Part shown: in pieces, positions 1 to 9,104 of the stretch
How positions within the stretch are numbered: position 1 is the stretch's first letter
Layout of the letters: each line of letters opens with the position of its first letter
Notes under the pieces: model-generated
The model's input: the letters and a program-made list of their open reading frames with translations, nothing else
The model's database searches: none
What the model was told of the DNA's origin: nothing
Position numbers and translations under genes: made by a program
Assembly: GCA_030427245.1 (NCBI GenBank)
Contig: JAUHXA010000063.1
Location: 1 to 37,896 of the forward strand
From: Bacteroidia bacterium
GTDB taxonomy: Bacteria; Bacteroidota; Bacteroidia; Chitinophagales; UBA2359
Direction: 5' to 3'
DNA length: 37,896 nucleotides

Positions 1-55
1 TGCACATCTCTCTTAGCATCTCTAAAGATACACTATCTAAATCTATATAACGCAT
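1..55 (-). CDS. possible N-terminal fragment of a gene running off the left edge
   Basis: On the minus strand an ATG at position 55 opens a frame that stays open to the window edge and encodes about 18 residues beginning MRYIDLDSVSLEM. A TATTTTTG box matching the Bacteroidota -7 consensus lies just upstream (89-82 on the minus strand), at a suitable distance for a promoter. The fragment is too short to identify a family and could be a chance frame. It is co-directional with the foldase cluster whose last gene ends at 125. Confidence 0.3.
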   Translation of the reverse strand, partial: MRYIDLDSVSLEMLREMC

Positions 56-81
56 TGAATTTAAATTATTTAGTATTTAAG

Positions 82-89
82 CAAAAATA
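82..89 (-). promoter_or_regulatory. candidate -7 promoter box
   Basis: Read on the minus strand the bases are TATTTTTG, which fits TAnnTTTG. No clear TTG -33 element is seen at the right distance upstream. It would serve the partial gene that starts at 55. Confidence 0.3.
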
Positions 90-124
90 ATCATTTTAGC
101 CCATTAAATTTGAAGAGGTACTTA

Positions 125-1477
125 TCAGTTGATCCATTTCTCCAACATCGTACAGCCCTTGTATTCTTCTTCCACAAAAATGTAAGTGCGTTTGACCTTT
201 CTATCCAGCCAATTCATCAAAGATTCGTTCTGTTTGTTGCTTTTCACAATCTTTTGCACCTTGTTGTAGTCGTCTTTCAAATTGGCTACGTGTGGTTTGG
301 TTCGGCTGTAAAGGTATAAAATACGGTAGGCCTCGTCCCCTTCTTTGGTTTGGTACTTGACAGGTACAGAAATTTCGCCTTCTTTCAAATCTTCAATCGC
401 AAAAAAGTCATTGGGATCCAATTGATTCATGTCATACACACTTGTCCCTGCTTGTTCATTCACAATCAAACCACCCGTTTTTTGAGTTGCCTCATCGTCT
501 GAGAATTTTTCTACTGCTTGTTGAAAGGTCAAGGAATCATCTTCCATAATGAGCGTACGAATGCTGTCCAATTTGTTCTGAGCATCTTGTAATTGTGCAT
601 AAGAAATTTTGGGTCGGAGTAGAATGTGTCGGACATGGATTTTTTCACCACGTCTTTCGAGCAGTTGAACAATGTGATAGCCAAACTTGGTTTTCACCGT
701 TCCCGAAATATCTCCTGGGTTTCTAAGCCTAAATGCCGCCGCTTCAAACTCTGTTACCATTTGCCCTCGACTGATAAAACCCAAATCACCTCCTTGTGGA
801 CCACTTGGACCTTCGGAATATTTTTTCGCCATATCTCCAAAATCCGCCCCTTCTTCGATTTGCTTTTTGATGTCTGCCAATCTTGCAATTGTTCCATCCT
901 TTTCCTCTTTGGTCAATTCGGGCTTGATTACCAAATGTCCCATTTCGATTTCAGCATTGAAGTAGGGCAAACTATCCTTAGGTATTTGATTGAAGAAAGT
1001 TTTAACCTCTTTGGGGGTCACTTTGATGTTACTCAATACGCTACCTTGCATTCGTTGAGCCAACAATAAGTCTCTTACATCGTCTCGAAATTCTTCTTTC
1101 ATCTGCAAAACTGTCTTGTCGTAATAGTCTTCAAATTTTTGTTCGTCCCCTTGAAACAAGTTCAAAAAATAATCCATTCTACGGTCAATTTCCGATTCCA
1201 CTTCTTCTTCCGAGACTTCCAAGCTATCTATTTGGGCATGAGTGACAAACATTTTTTCCAAAAGTAATTGATCCAAAATTTGACATCGCAAATCCTCGTC
1301 TTCCATGCCTTGATTAACGGCAGCCCAATACTGTTCCTCTATATTTGACTTCAATACAATTTTATCTCCCACTACCGCCACTATTTCATCCACCAAGATT
1401 TTGTCTTGCGCCTGAATGAGAGGCATAGAAAAAAACAGGGTCAGCATAAAAAAGATGGTCCAACTATTTATACTCAT
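125..1477 (-). CDS. SurA-like periplasmic peptidyl-prolyl isomerase/chaperone
   Basis: A 450-residue parvulin-type foldase, probably periplasmic and involved in folding outer-membrane proteins as in the SurA family. The chosen ATG gives a signal peptide (hydrophobic residues about 7-22, cleavage near LIQAQ). The frame is open upstream to 1672, but that extension is polar and overlaps the preceding gene, so it is rejected. A SurA-like N-terminal region with the DEIVAVVGDKIVLKS segment (about residues 30-44) is followed by a first rotamase domain (about 176-275, with GGDLGFISRGQMV and FGYHIVQLLER). A second, more divergent domain starts at IHVRHILL (about 280-385). It is the last gene of a three-gene minus-strand foldase cluster. 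Family assignment is firm. Calling it an orthologue of surA is less certain because Bacteroidota carry several such paralogues. Confidence 0.85.
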   Translation of the reverse strand: MSINSWTIFFMLTLFFSMPLIQAQDKILVDEIVAVVGDKIVLKSNIEEQYWAAVNQGMEDEDLRCQILDQLLLEKMFVTHAQIDSLEVSEEEVESEIDRRMDYFLNLFQGDEQKFEDYYDKTVLQMKEEFRDDVRDLLLAQRMQGSVLSNIKVTPKEVKTFFNQIPKDSLPYFNAEIEMGHLVIKPELTKEEKDGTIARLADIKKQIEEGADFGDMAKKYSEGPSGPQGGDLGFISRGQMVTEFEAAAFRLRNPGDISGTVKTKFGYHIVQLLERRGEKIHVRHILLRPKISYAQLQDAQNKLDSIRTLIMEDDSLTFQQAVEKFSDDEATQKTGGLIVNEQAGTSVYDMNQLDPNDFFAIEDLKEGEISVPVKYQTKEGDEAYRILYLYSRTKPHVANLKDDYNKVQKIVKSNKQNESLMNWLDRKVKRTYIFVEEEYKGCTMLEKWIN

Positions 1478-1595
1478 ATCATTGTTATTATTAGGTTGCA
1501 GAGAGAGATAAGATTCGAGAAATGGAATTTTTAATTCAATCAAAAACTCTTGAGTCTCGCTTCTACTATCTTGTTTCCCTCTTCTAAAATTCAAG

Positions 1596-2471
1596 TTAAT
1601 TAAATACCTCGTATTGATTCTTATCGAGTGCTTCTTTGTAAATTTCTTTCTTCCTTTTTTTAATATGTTCAATTCGACGTTTGTTGATCAATACCTTGCT
1701 GATTTCTCCCCTCTTATAATCCATAGGAGCCAAATTCCCTTGAAGACCATATTCCGAGATGTTCACAAAATAAATGTTCACCCCATCTTTGGTTTCGTAC
1801 AAAGAAGAACTTGTCAAAAAAGTATTAATTTCTTCTTCGGGAATCGGTATTTCCTGACTAAACTCTTCAAACGTACTCCAAACAGGAGTCAGTGAAAAAT
1901 TCATAGCATATTGAAAACAATAGGTTTGCAGTGCTTTCATAGACGATTCGCTACCGTCTTTCATCCAGTAACGAACAGAATCCAATTGAGGTGACTCTTT
2001 TTTAAGAATGACAAATTGAGCCTTTAATATATTCTCTCGCAAAATAAAACTTTCTTTATGCTCTTGATAGTATTCATTGATGTCGGTAGTCCTAACTAAA
2101 GTATCTGTATTTTCTTCCAACAAACGCTGTTCATACAAAAACAACAGCAAAGAAGCTCGATAATCCTCTATTTTCTGTTCTATCTCCTCTTTGCTGTTCG
2201 GCAATTCCAATTCTGCTTTTTTTAGCAGCAGATTACGATGAACCCAATCATACACATAGTAGTCGCTAAGGTTAGCACTGTCTTCTGCCGAATAATTATC
2301 TCCCAACATTTTTTCTAAATCTTCTTGATAGAGAAAATTATTGAATACCCTTGCTATAGGTTCATTTCCCTCCCCTGTATCCTTGCCTCCAAATAGGTTG
2401 CAAGCCGACAATAAGCAGAAGCAACAAAACATAAGAAGCATCGAAAAAACAGCAAAATATCTATAAATCAT
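1596..2471 (-). CDS. PpiC/SurA-like lipoprotein of the foldase cluster
   Basis: A 291-residue predicted lipoprotein. A hydrophobic leader ends in the lipobox LLSAC, with Cys24 as the lipidation site. The remainder is charged and helical and resembles the SurA/PpiD N-terminal chaperone region (a segment near residues 38-60 with FNNFLYQEDLEKML, then long helices). No complete rotamase signature (GGDLG...GYHIV) is visible, so it is probably a chaperone without isomerase activity. A TTG two codons upstream is possible, but the ATG is preferred. It lies 26 bp after the 662-residue foldase gene and 118 bp before the SurA-like gene, consistent with one operon for outer-membrane protein biogenesis. 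The exact function is inferred from context. Confidence 0.7.
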   Translation of the reverse strand: MIYRYFAVFSMLLMFCCFCLLSACNLFGGKDTGEGNEPIARVFNNFLYQEDLEKMLGDNYSAEDSANLSDYYVYDWVHRNLLLKKAELELPNSKEEIEQKIEDYRASLLLFLYEQRLLEENTDTLVRTTDINEYYQEHKESFILRENILKAQFVILKKESPQLDSVRYWMKDGSESSMKALQTYCFQYAMNFSLTPVWSTFEEFSQEIPIPEEEINTFLTSSSLYETKDGVNIYFVNISEYGLQGNLAPMDYKRGEISKVLINKRRIEHIKKRKKEIYKEALDKNQYEVFN

Positions 2472-2497
2472 CTGCAAAAAACTTAAACGACAAAAAA

Positions 2498-4486
2498 CTA
2501 TTTATAGATGCTTTTCAGCACCTCTTCTTTCACATTTACAGGATATTTTTGACGCAGTTCTTCCACCCATTCTTTTTCAAGTTCAGATTGATAATCCGCT
2601 ATAATATACCCTCTTGCTTCCTTCAACTCTTTCACCATTACAGGAAGTTTTTCATTGATTTTGACATAAGTAACGCTGCCATCTTGATTGTTGATTGGTT
2701 CTGAAATTCCTACTTCATAGGGCATATCGTCCACCAATTCATTTTGACCTTTTTCGTATTTCCCATGTTTTACAGATACAATCTTTTCTGCACCTACTTC
2801 ATTGAAGGCCGTTTCCAGTTCACTAAAATTGGAAGATGTTTTCTTCAGCTTTTTATACACTTTCTTGGCAATCGAAGGATCTTTAATCGTCACAATCGTA
2901 GCATCCAATCGAGGTTCCCATTTGTAATTTTCTTTATGAGCTTCATGAAACTTCTTCAAACCCACTGTATCTTCCAATGCCTTGTTCCACACTTTTTGTT
3001 CAGTCAATTCAAATAGCAAGGTTCCGTCTCTAAACTCCTTCAATAACCGCCTAAATTCAGGATATTTTTCACTCAATCGGCTTTCTTCTACTTCTAGCAA
3101 ACTCTGTTCGATGAACATTTTATATAGCAAGTCAATAGTCGCCTCTTGGGTTTTGCTGCGCGCTTTCAATTGATTTTTCTCAATGAAACGAGCAAAGTGT
3201 TGCTGTGTAAATTCTACTTTTCCCTTATTAGGAATTTCCATCGAAAACATAACATCCAATAAATCACCCGCCGTAGAACTCTGCCATCTTCCTTTTACCA
3301 CATCCGCATGTTTGGCCTCTTTAAATGGTGTCAATTTGTTAGGCATAGACTTGAATTTGTAGTCGCTCTGTAACCGCTTCAAAAACACCTCTTTCGACAC
3401 TTTTGAACGGGCATCTCTTTTGATTTTCTTCTTGATATCTGCTTCTTCTTCCTCAAAAGTACCAACTTCTTCTTTATCCAATAATTTGACAATGTGCCAT
3501 CCCAGACGTGTTTGGAAAGGATTCGAGATGTCTCCAATTTCTTCTAAGCCAAACGCTACATCTTCGAATTCGGGCAACATTCGCCCACTACCAAACCAAG
3601 GAAGTTCGCCCCCTTTACTGGAAGTTTGCTTATCCTCCGATTGCAACTTAGCTCTTTGAGCAAAATCACCTCCTGATTTTATTTGATCATACAGTTGATA
3701 AATCTTTTCTTTTGCAGCCTTTTGTTTGTCCGCAGAATCCGTTTTTTTAGATTTAACCAAAATATGAGCCGTCAAAACTCGACCCTTTGCAGGACGAATA
3801 TCGTGAACTTTCACAATATGATACCCATATTTGGTGCGAACGATATCAGAAACCTCTCCCTTGTGAGTCTCATAAGCAGCTGATTCAAAAGGATAAACGG
3901 TTTGAAATGCAGTGATATAGCCCAAAGTTCCCTTATTCTCTTTCACAGAAGGGTCTTGGGAGTGTACCATCGCCATTTTTTCAAAATCTGCGCCGTCCTT
4001 TATTTCCTTGCGTATCTTCGCCAGTTTGTTGTAAGCCAAAGCAGTATCTTGAGGCGAAGCATCAGGATTCACTCTGATCAAAATATGGCTTGTTTTTACT
4101 TCTTTTGTCATACGTGAATAAGCTTCACGCACCAAATTCGCACTCACTTCTTTGTCATACAAATAACTCTGAGCCAATTGCTTGTAATACTGATCCAATT
4201 GAGGCATAATGTGACTAAGTGTATCAATACCTAAATTTTCTGCTTCTTTTACCTTCAATTTAAAATTTGTGTATAAACGCAAATATTCATCTACCGACTC
4301 TTGACTATATTGATTCTTGTCCTGTGAATTGTGTTTTTCATAAACATACACAAACTCAGATTTGGTAACAGATTCATCACCGAATGAAAATAAAATAGGG
4401 TCGTCATCTTGGTTCACATTCAAATTTGCAAAGGATAACTGTGTGGCAACCAACAGGCACCAAAACATTATGCACTTAATATTCAT
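2498..4486 (-). CDS. multidomain parvulin-type peptidyl-prolyl isomerase
   Basis: A 662-residue exported foldase. A short signal peptide (about residues 1-20, ending LSFAN) is followed by a SurA-like helical region. Two well-conserved rotamase domains come next: residues about 131-230 (KTSHILIRV ... GTLGYITAF ... YGYHIVKV) and about 238-338 (TAHILVKSK ... GGELPWFGSGRMLPEFE ... LGWHIVKL). The long C-terminal part (about 390-662) is helical and ends in a degenerate isomerase-like segment. This length and double-parvulin layout are common among Bacteroidota PpiC proteins. It is the first gene of the minus-strand cluster that continues with the lipoprotein and the SurA-like gene. It probably acts in the periplasm on nascent barrel proteins. 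Confidence 0.85.
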   Translation of the reverse strand: MNIKCIMFWCLLVATQLSFANLNVNQDDDPILFSFGDESVTKSEFVYVYEKHNSQDKNQYSQESVDEYLRLYTNFKLKVKEAENLGIDTLSHIMPQLDQYYKQLAQSYLYDKEVSANLVREAYSRMTKEVKTSHILIRVNPDASPQDTALAYNKLAKIRKEIKDGADFEKMAMVHSQDPSVKENKGTLGYITAFQTVYPFESAAYETHKGEVSDIVRTKYGYHIVKVHDIRPAKGRVLTAHILVKSKKTDSADKQKAAKEKIYQLYDQIKSGGDFAQRAKLQSEDKQTSSKGGELPWFGSGRMLPEFEDVAFGLEEIGDISNPFQTRLGWHIVKLLDKEEVGTFEEEEADIKKKIKRDARSKVSKEVFLKRLQSDYKFKSMPNKLTPFKEAKHADVVKGRWQSSTAGDLLDVMFSMEIPNKGKVEFTQQHFARFIEKNQLKARSKTQEATIDLLYKMFIEQSLLEVEESRLSEKYPEFRRLLKEFRDGTLLFELTEQKVWNKALEDTVGLKKFHEAHKENYKWEPRLDATIVTIKDPSIAKKVYKKLKKTSSNFSELETAFNEVGAEKIVSVKHGKYEKGQNELVDDMPYEVGISEPINNQDGSVTYVKINEKLPVMVKELKEARGYIIADYQSELEKEWVEELRQKYPVNVKEEVLKSIYK

Positions 4487-4554
4487 TTTATCTCAATATT
4501 TGTTTGTAAAAATTTGGCTGCAAAAATAATGAATTTGATTAGTTTTTATGGCAT

Positions 4555-5691
4555 CTAATCAAATGGGCTGGAAAAATCGGGATTATTAATAAATGAGGTA
4601 TCCGTCAAAGACTTCAAAAAAGCAACCAATTGCTGTTTTTCTTTTTCGGTCAGTCCCAAACCTTGATACACACCATTTTTGAATCGCACTGCAAAATTTG
4701 GGTCTAAATTGGGAGAATATTTCATGCCTGAATTGTAGTGTTCCACAACTTCCTCTAATGTCTCAAAACGTCCATCGTGCATATAAGGAGCCGTCAGTTC
4801 GATGTTTCGCAAGGTAGGTACTCGAAACATTCCATTGTCTATTTCATTGCCTGTGATAGCCCCCAAACCTTTGTCTGCCAAGGTTAAATATTCTTCGGCT
4901 GAATTCAAACCGTCATTGGCAAACAAATTATCTGCAAACAAGTTGTTGACATCGCTTCCATGACAATGAAAACAATCTCCTACTTCGCTAAAAAAAACTT
5001 CTCTTCCCTCAATGGCATCTTCTGATAAGTCGTCGTTGATTCCCCTATAATATTGGTCATAGGGAGAATTAATGCTGATTAAGGTCCGCTCAAATTGTGC
5101 AATTGCATTGGCTACATCTTCTTTTTGAATGGTTTTGATACCGAAAGCTTTGTAAAAAGCAACTCGATAATCCACATTTCGCATCAAACGAACAATTGCT
5201 TCATCCCATTCTAAGTGCATTTCAATCGGATTCGGGACAGGTTCTAGTGCCTGCTCCTCCAAACTTGCAGAACGACCTTCCCAAAAAAAACGGTCTTTCC
5301 AAACCAAGTTGATGATGGCCATAGTATTGCGGCTTCCTTCTATCCCATCAATTCCCTTGCTAAAGGTTCTACCATTATCTGTAAAGCCAAACGCTTGATT
5401 ATGACAGCTTGCACATGCTTGAGTGCTGTCTCCTGACAAAATGGGATCGTAAAACAACATTCTCCCCAATTGTATTCCTTCTTCTGTTAGCGAATTGTTT
5501 GGGTTTGTAGGGATGTCTGGGACTAGTTCATGTGCTGTCAATTCTTTTGGAGTAGGATTGTAACTTATAGTGTCCCAATTTATTAAGATATCGTTTGGTG
5601 GAAAGGGCGAATCATCATCGTCTTTTACACAAGCATCAAAAAACAAAACAAGTGGTAATAGAACAACAATGAGTAGAATAACGTTTTTCAT
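4555..5691 (-). CDS. di-haem cytochrome c peroxidase/MauG-family lipoprotein
   Basis: A 378-residue predicted lipoprotein (leader ending FFDAC, lipid Cys21) of the bacterial di-haem cytochrome c peroxidase family. Two CXXCH haem sites are present: CASCH at residues 93-97 and CFHCH at 240-244. Family landmarks are visible: LGRMLFYDP near 75-82, ACASCHNQAFGFTD, RNTMAIINL and FFWEGR (about 121-140), and VPTLRNIELTAPYMHDGRF (about 291-309), whose Met304/His305 region lies where the family supplies an axial ligand. Bacteroidota encode many such lipoproteins, which reduce peroxide or carry out MauG-like oxidations. The substrate cannot be told here. It is transcribed away from the histidine kinase across a 296-bp intergenic region. 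Confidence 0.9.
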   Translation of the reverse strand: MKNVILLIVVLLPLVLFFDACVKDDDDSPFPPNDILINWDTISYNPTPKELTAHELVPDIPTNPNNSLTEEGIQLGRMLFYDPILSGDSTQACASCHNQAFGFTDNGRTFSKGIDGIEGSRNTMAIINLVWKDRFFWEGRSASLEEQALEPVPNPIEMHLEWDEAIVRLMRNVDYRVAFYKAFGIKTIQKEDVANAIAQFERTLISINSPYDQYYRGINDDLSEDAIEGREVFFSEVGDCFHCHGSDVNNLFADNLFANDGLNSAEEYLTLADKGLGAITGNEIDNGMFRVPTLRNIELTAPYMHDGRFETLEEVVEHYNSGMKYSPNLDPNFAVRFKNGVYQGLGLTEKEKQQLVAFLKSLTDTSFINNPDFSSPFD

Positions 5692-5987
5692 AGAATGTGA
5701 AGTATTTTTTCTGGCAAAACACTATAATGAACTATATTACCAACTAATAAGTTGTGTTCTTATAGATTATTCTTTTGAAAGCAAAATGACTTTTTAGCAT
5801 ACAAAAGAGTTTAGGCATGTAAATTGCGTAAAGAAAATATTGACGTAATGCAAATTTTAAAATGTTATTTTTCATTTGCTTGGTGTATAGAATACAAATA
5901 TTGTATTTTTTATCACTAAATTGAAGTCCATTTTATTTTATCTTTACTTGAATATATTTCCATTGCATAGAAGAATTTTTATCAAAA
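5692..5987. other. divergent intergenic region between the peroxidase and histidine kinase genes
   Basis: This 296-bp AT-rich stretch must hold the promoters of both divergent genes. On the plus strand TATCTTTA at 5939-5946 and TATATTTC at 5953-5960 are near matches to TAnnTTTG, but neither has a convincing TTG partner. No RNA gene, open frame or strong hairpin was seen. Confidence 0.4.
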
Positions 5988-8162
5988 ATGACAAAATCTA
6001 AACACACTTCCTTTCAAAAAATAGAATTGGCTTTGAAACAGTGTGAATTGGCAACAGCTTTTGAAGTCGGTCAGAAAACATTGGAACAAGCAAAGGCTTC
6101 AAACGATGATGAATGGCTTGCTGAAGCTTACTTAATGATGGCTAATATTTGCAAAAAAAAAGCACAACACAGCGGAAAACCATCCTACAACGAACAAGCA
6201 CTCTTCAATGCAATGGAGGCTTTAAAATTAATTCCCAAAATTCATACACCTACTCTTCAAGCAGATATTTACACTGCTACTTCCCATGTTTACATCAATC
6301 ATCAAGATATGAACAAGGGATATGAACTCATCGAAAAAAGTTTGACCTTATGTGAAGAAATTGAATACACAAAAGGTAAATACAATGCTTATATGAGTTT
6401 GGTGGGCTTATATGCTCTTCAAAACAACTTTAGCACGGCTTTGGATTATGCTTTTGAGTGTTATCATTATGCAAACGAAAATGACGATAAGTCACTATTA
6501 ATGCGCTCCTTACACTCTATTTCCTCCCTTTATATTGCTACTCTTCAATACCAAGACATATTTGAATATGCCAAGCAATTATTAGTGCTTGCCCAACTAT
6601 TAGAAGACAAAGAAGTAACTATTGTTGCTCTGATAAATCTCTCTGTAGCTTTTGGTAGCACAGGCGATTACAAAAACTGCATGATACATTTAATGGACGC
6701 TTTGAAAAAAAGCGAAGCTATTAATCATCGCAGCAATATCGCTAAATGTCATGGAAATATAGGAACCCTCTATACATTTCTTTCCAATAATGAAGAAGCA
6801 CTAAAACATTATGAAATTGTATATAATGAATACCCTGATGTAATTGACAAAAGAGATGAAACAGCACTCTTGGTCAATTTAGGAGACCTGTATTTTGGTA
6901 GAGGAGAATTTGAACTTGCCAATACTTACTATACGCTCTGCCTAGAATTGGCTACTCTTATCAACTTCAATGAACGAATCGCCATTGCGCTAGTCAATAA
7001 AAGTCAATTGGCAAACGTTCAAAAAAAGTATGAAGAAGCGCTAAAATATGCCTTACAGGCACAAGAGGTCTATGACAAACTGAATCACGAAGCTGCTGAT
7101 TATCATGCACATTTGATCAACATGGCAGAAATCTTCTTGGCACAAGAAGATTTTCAACAAGCTATCAAATATGGTGAAAAAGGGCAGAAACTTTGTTTGT
7201 TGAAAAATGCCAAGCATCATTTGGCAGAGGTATATGATGTATTATCCAATGCACATTTAGGATTGAAAAACTTTGAAGTTGCTCTGGCTTTCAGAAATAA
7301 GTACATGGAATTGAAGCATGAACTACTTGACGAACAAAAATACTATCAAATCATTGATATGCAAATTGCTTATGAGACGGAGAAAAAGGAAAAAGAAATA
7401 GAGATTTTGGTCAAAGAAAATAAATACCAAGCTTTGTTGCTCGAAAAAGGAAATCAAATAGAATCTCAAAATGAGTTACTGAAACAAGCCAATCAAGAAT
7501 TGCAGCAATTTACCTATGCAGCTTCCCACGACTTAAAAGAGCCCCTTAGAATGATTGGCAGCTACACCACCCTTTTAGAACACCGCTTAAAAGACCAACT
7601 CAACGACTCGACCAAAGAGTTTATGAAATATATATCTTCAGGCGTTCACCGAATGAACAAACTCCTTGAAGATCTCCTAAAATATGCGACCCTACTCAAC
7701 AACAATCACCAAACCGATACGGTCAACCTAAATCATGTCGTTCAAGATGTATTGGATAACTTCCATTTAAAAATCAAAGAAACCCAAGCACAAATTGAAG
7801 TAAGTGAATTGCCAATCATTCAAGGCTATCCCTCTCAACTTTTGCAGTTGTTTCAAAACCTCATCAGCAATGCCATCAAATTCAGAAAAAACGATACACC
7901 TCCTCAGATTTTTATAACCGTCAAGGAAGATCCAAATCAATATGTTATTAAAATAAAGGATAATGGAATAGGCATACCTGCTGAATTTCAAAAAAAGGTA
8001 TTTGATATTTTTTACCGCCTTCATCACCGACAAGAATACGAAGGTACGGGCATTGGTCTGGCACTCTGTCAAAAAATCGCTATCAAACATGGTGGGATTA
8101 TTTGGATGGAATCCGAAGAAAATGTAGGAACTCAATTTTTTATTTCTCTTCCCAAAGTCTGA
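5988..8162 (+). CDS. cytoplasmic TPR-containing sensor histidine kinase
   Basis: A 724-residue protein with no signal peptide or membrane segment. Residues about 1-440 form repeated helical pairs typical of tetratricopeptide repeats (for example NIGTLYTFLSNNEEALKHYE and NLGDLYFGRGEFELANTYY). A coiled-coil linker (about 445-500) leads to a HisKA dimerisation domain with the phospho-acceptor in AASHDLKEPLRM (His514). The ATPase domain has the N box (FQNLISNAIKF, 622-632), the G1 box DNGIGI (658-663) and the G2 box GTGIGLALC starting at Gly686. It is probably a soluble kinase whose TPR array senses a protein partner or ligand. No response regulator is encoded next to it, so its target must be elsewhere. 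The ATG is preceded by AT-rich DNA without a Shine-Dalgarno sequence, as usual in this phylum. Confidence 0.93.
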   Translation: MTKSKHTSFQKIELALKQCELATAFEVGQKTLEQAKASNDDEWLAEAYLMMANICKKKAQHSGKPSYNEQALFNAMEALKLIPKIHTPTLQADIYTATSHVYINHQDMNKGYELIEKSLTLCEEIEYTKGKYNAYMSLVGLYALQNNFSTALDYAFECYHYANENDDKSLLMRSLHSISSLYIATLQYQDIFEYAKQLLVLAQLLEDKEVTIVALINLSVAFGSTGDYKNCMIHLMDALKKSEAINHRSNIAKCHGNIGTLYTFLSNNEEALKHYEIVYNEYPDVIDKRDETALLVNLGDLYFGRGEFELANTYYTLCLELATLINFNERIAIALVNKSQLANVQKKYEEALKYALQAQEVYDKLNHEAADYHAHLINMAEIFLAQEDFQQAIKYGEKGQKLCLLKNAKHHLAEVYDVLSNAHLGLKNFEVALAFRNKYMELKHELLDEQKYYQIIDMQIAYETEKKEKEIEILVKENKYQALLLEKGNQIESQNELLKQANQELQQFTYAASHDLKEPLRMIGSYTTLLEHRLKDQLNDSTKEFMKYISSGVHRMNKLLEDLLKYATLLNNNHQTDTVNLNHVVQDVLDNFHLKIKETQAQIEVSELPIIQGYPSQLLQLFQNLISNAIKFRKNDTPPQIFITVKEDPNQYVIKIKDNGIGIPAEFQKKVFDIFYRLHHRQEYEGTGIGLALCQKIAIKHGGIIWMESEENVGTQFFISLPKV

Positions 8163-8198
8163 TTTTCTATATAAGCAGCTATTTTTGGTGAACATACG

Positions 8199-8230
8199 TT
8201 GGAGGAAGTAGTTTAAAGATTATATCTTTG
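8199..8230 (+). promoter_or_regulatory. Bacteroidota-type promoter for the barrel gene
   Basis: TTG at 8199-8201 and TATCTTTG at 8223-8230 (TAnnTTTG) are separated by 21 bp, close to the spacing of Bacteroidota housekeeping promoters. The first ATG of the barrel gene lies 20 bp downstream. Confidence 0.6.
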
Positions 8231-8250
8231 CCCTCACCTTTTTAATTTAA

Positions 8251-8985
8251 ATGACTATGATAATGAAAAAACTCTTTTGGCTCCTTGCATTCGTGTGGAT
8301 CAGTTTGCCGTTGATGGCTCAAGAAGAAGCAGAACCTACCAAAAAAATAAACAATATCAGTAGAGACAGAATTACAGTAGAATTCGTCCACAACAACTGG
8401 ATATGGGATGCAGGACAACCCAATGATATCGAGCAAAAATGGCACAGTCGAGGCATCAACTTTCTATACACCTATGACATTCCCATTGCCAACTCCAAAA
8501 ATATCAGTATTGCACCTGGTTTGGGAATCACCAATTCCAATGTTTTTACCAATGCTCGCTTGGGCTATGATTCGCTCGACAATGTGGTAAACACAACATT
8601 AACAGCTTTTGACGAAAGCCTAACTGTCAATAAAAATAAAATCAGCACTACACATTTGGTCGTGCCTTTGGAGATTCGACTGCGAACCAACCCTAATAAA
8701 AGCAACAAAACATGGAAATTGGGCTTAGGAGTACGAGTAGGTTACTTGTTGGAAGCCAAAAACAAATACAAAGGTTCGGACATCATTGACAATACTTCTC
8801 GTGAAATTTTTATCAAACAAAAAGACCTCTTTAACTTCAATCGGTTGAAATATGCGGGTACGGTGCGAATTGGATACGGCAGCTTCAATATTTTTGGAGA
8901 ATATTCACTCGCTACCTTGCTGCAAAAAAACAAAGGACCTAAGATTTATCCGATTTCCGTCGGGATTACCTTCAATAGTCTTTAA
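8251..8985 (+). CDS. outer-membrane beta-barrel protein (PorT-like)
   Basis: A 244-residue protein with a signal peptide (KKLFWLLAFVWISLPLMAQ, cleavage near residue 23). Alternating amphipathic strands follow and end in a terminal strand, YPISVGITFNSL. The layout and length resemble the PorT/OMP beta-brl family of small Bacteroidota barrels. Three in-frame ATGs occur at residues 1, 3 and 5. The first is given, but the one at 8263 gives the most typical leader. It follows the histidine kinase by 88 bp and has its own promoter-like sequence. Its ligand or role is unknown. Confidence 0.75.
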   Translation: MTMIMKKLFWLLAFVWISLPLMAQEEAEPTKKINNISRDRITVEFVHNNWIWDAGQPNDIEQKWHSRGINFLYTYDIPIANSKNISIAPGLGITNSNVFTNARLGYDSLDNVVNTTLTAFDESLTVNKNKISTTHLVVPLEIRLRTNPNKSNKTWKLGLGVRVGYLLEAKNKYKGSDIIDNTSREIFIKQKDLFNFNRLKYAGTVRIGYGSFNIFGEYSLATLLQKNKGPKIYPISVGITFNSL

Positions 8986-9003
8986 TGATGGTTATATGGC
9001 TAT

Positions 9004-9095
9004 ATTGCTGTATAGTTAAATTGTTTTTTTCGTATTAAATAAAACAATACAGCAATAAAACAATTCAACAGTATAACAATAAAAACAATTTAACA
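9004..9095 (+). promoter_or_regulatory. repeat-rich leader of moxR with two competing inverted repeats
   Basis: Two perfect inverted repeats interlock here. ATTGCTGTAT (9004-9013) pairs with ATACAGCAAT (9047-9056). GTTAAATTGTTTTT (9015-9028) pairs with AAAAACAATTTAAC (9081-9094). The left arm of the second lies in the loop of the first, so both cannot form as simple nested hairpins. Two near-identical direct repeats also occur, CAATAAAACAATTCAACA (9053-9070) and a 19-bp variant (9077-9095). The stretch could end the barrel transcript, regulate moxR, or be simple AT-rich repeat DNA. Confidence 0.45.
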
Positions 9096-9104
9096 ATAAA
9101 AAAA

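Noticed and set aside
1478-1672. N-terminal extension of the SurA-like protein
   Set aside because: The extension is polar, overlaps the lipoprotein gene, and precedes an internal ATG with a good signal peptide.
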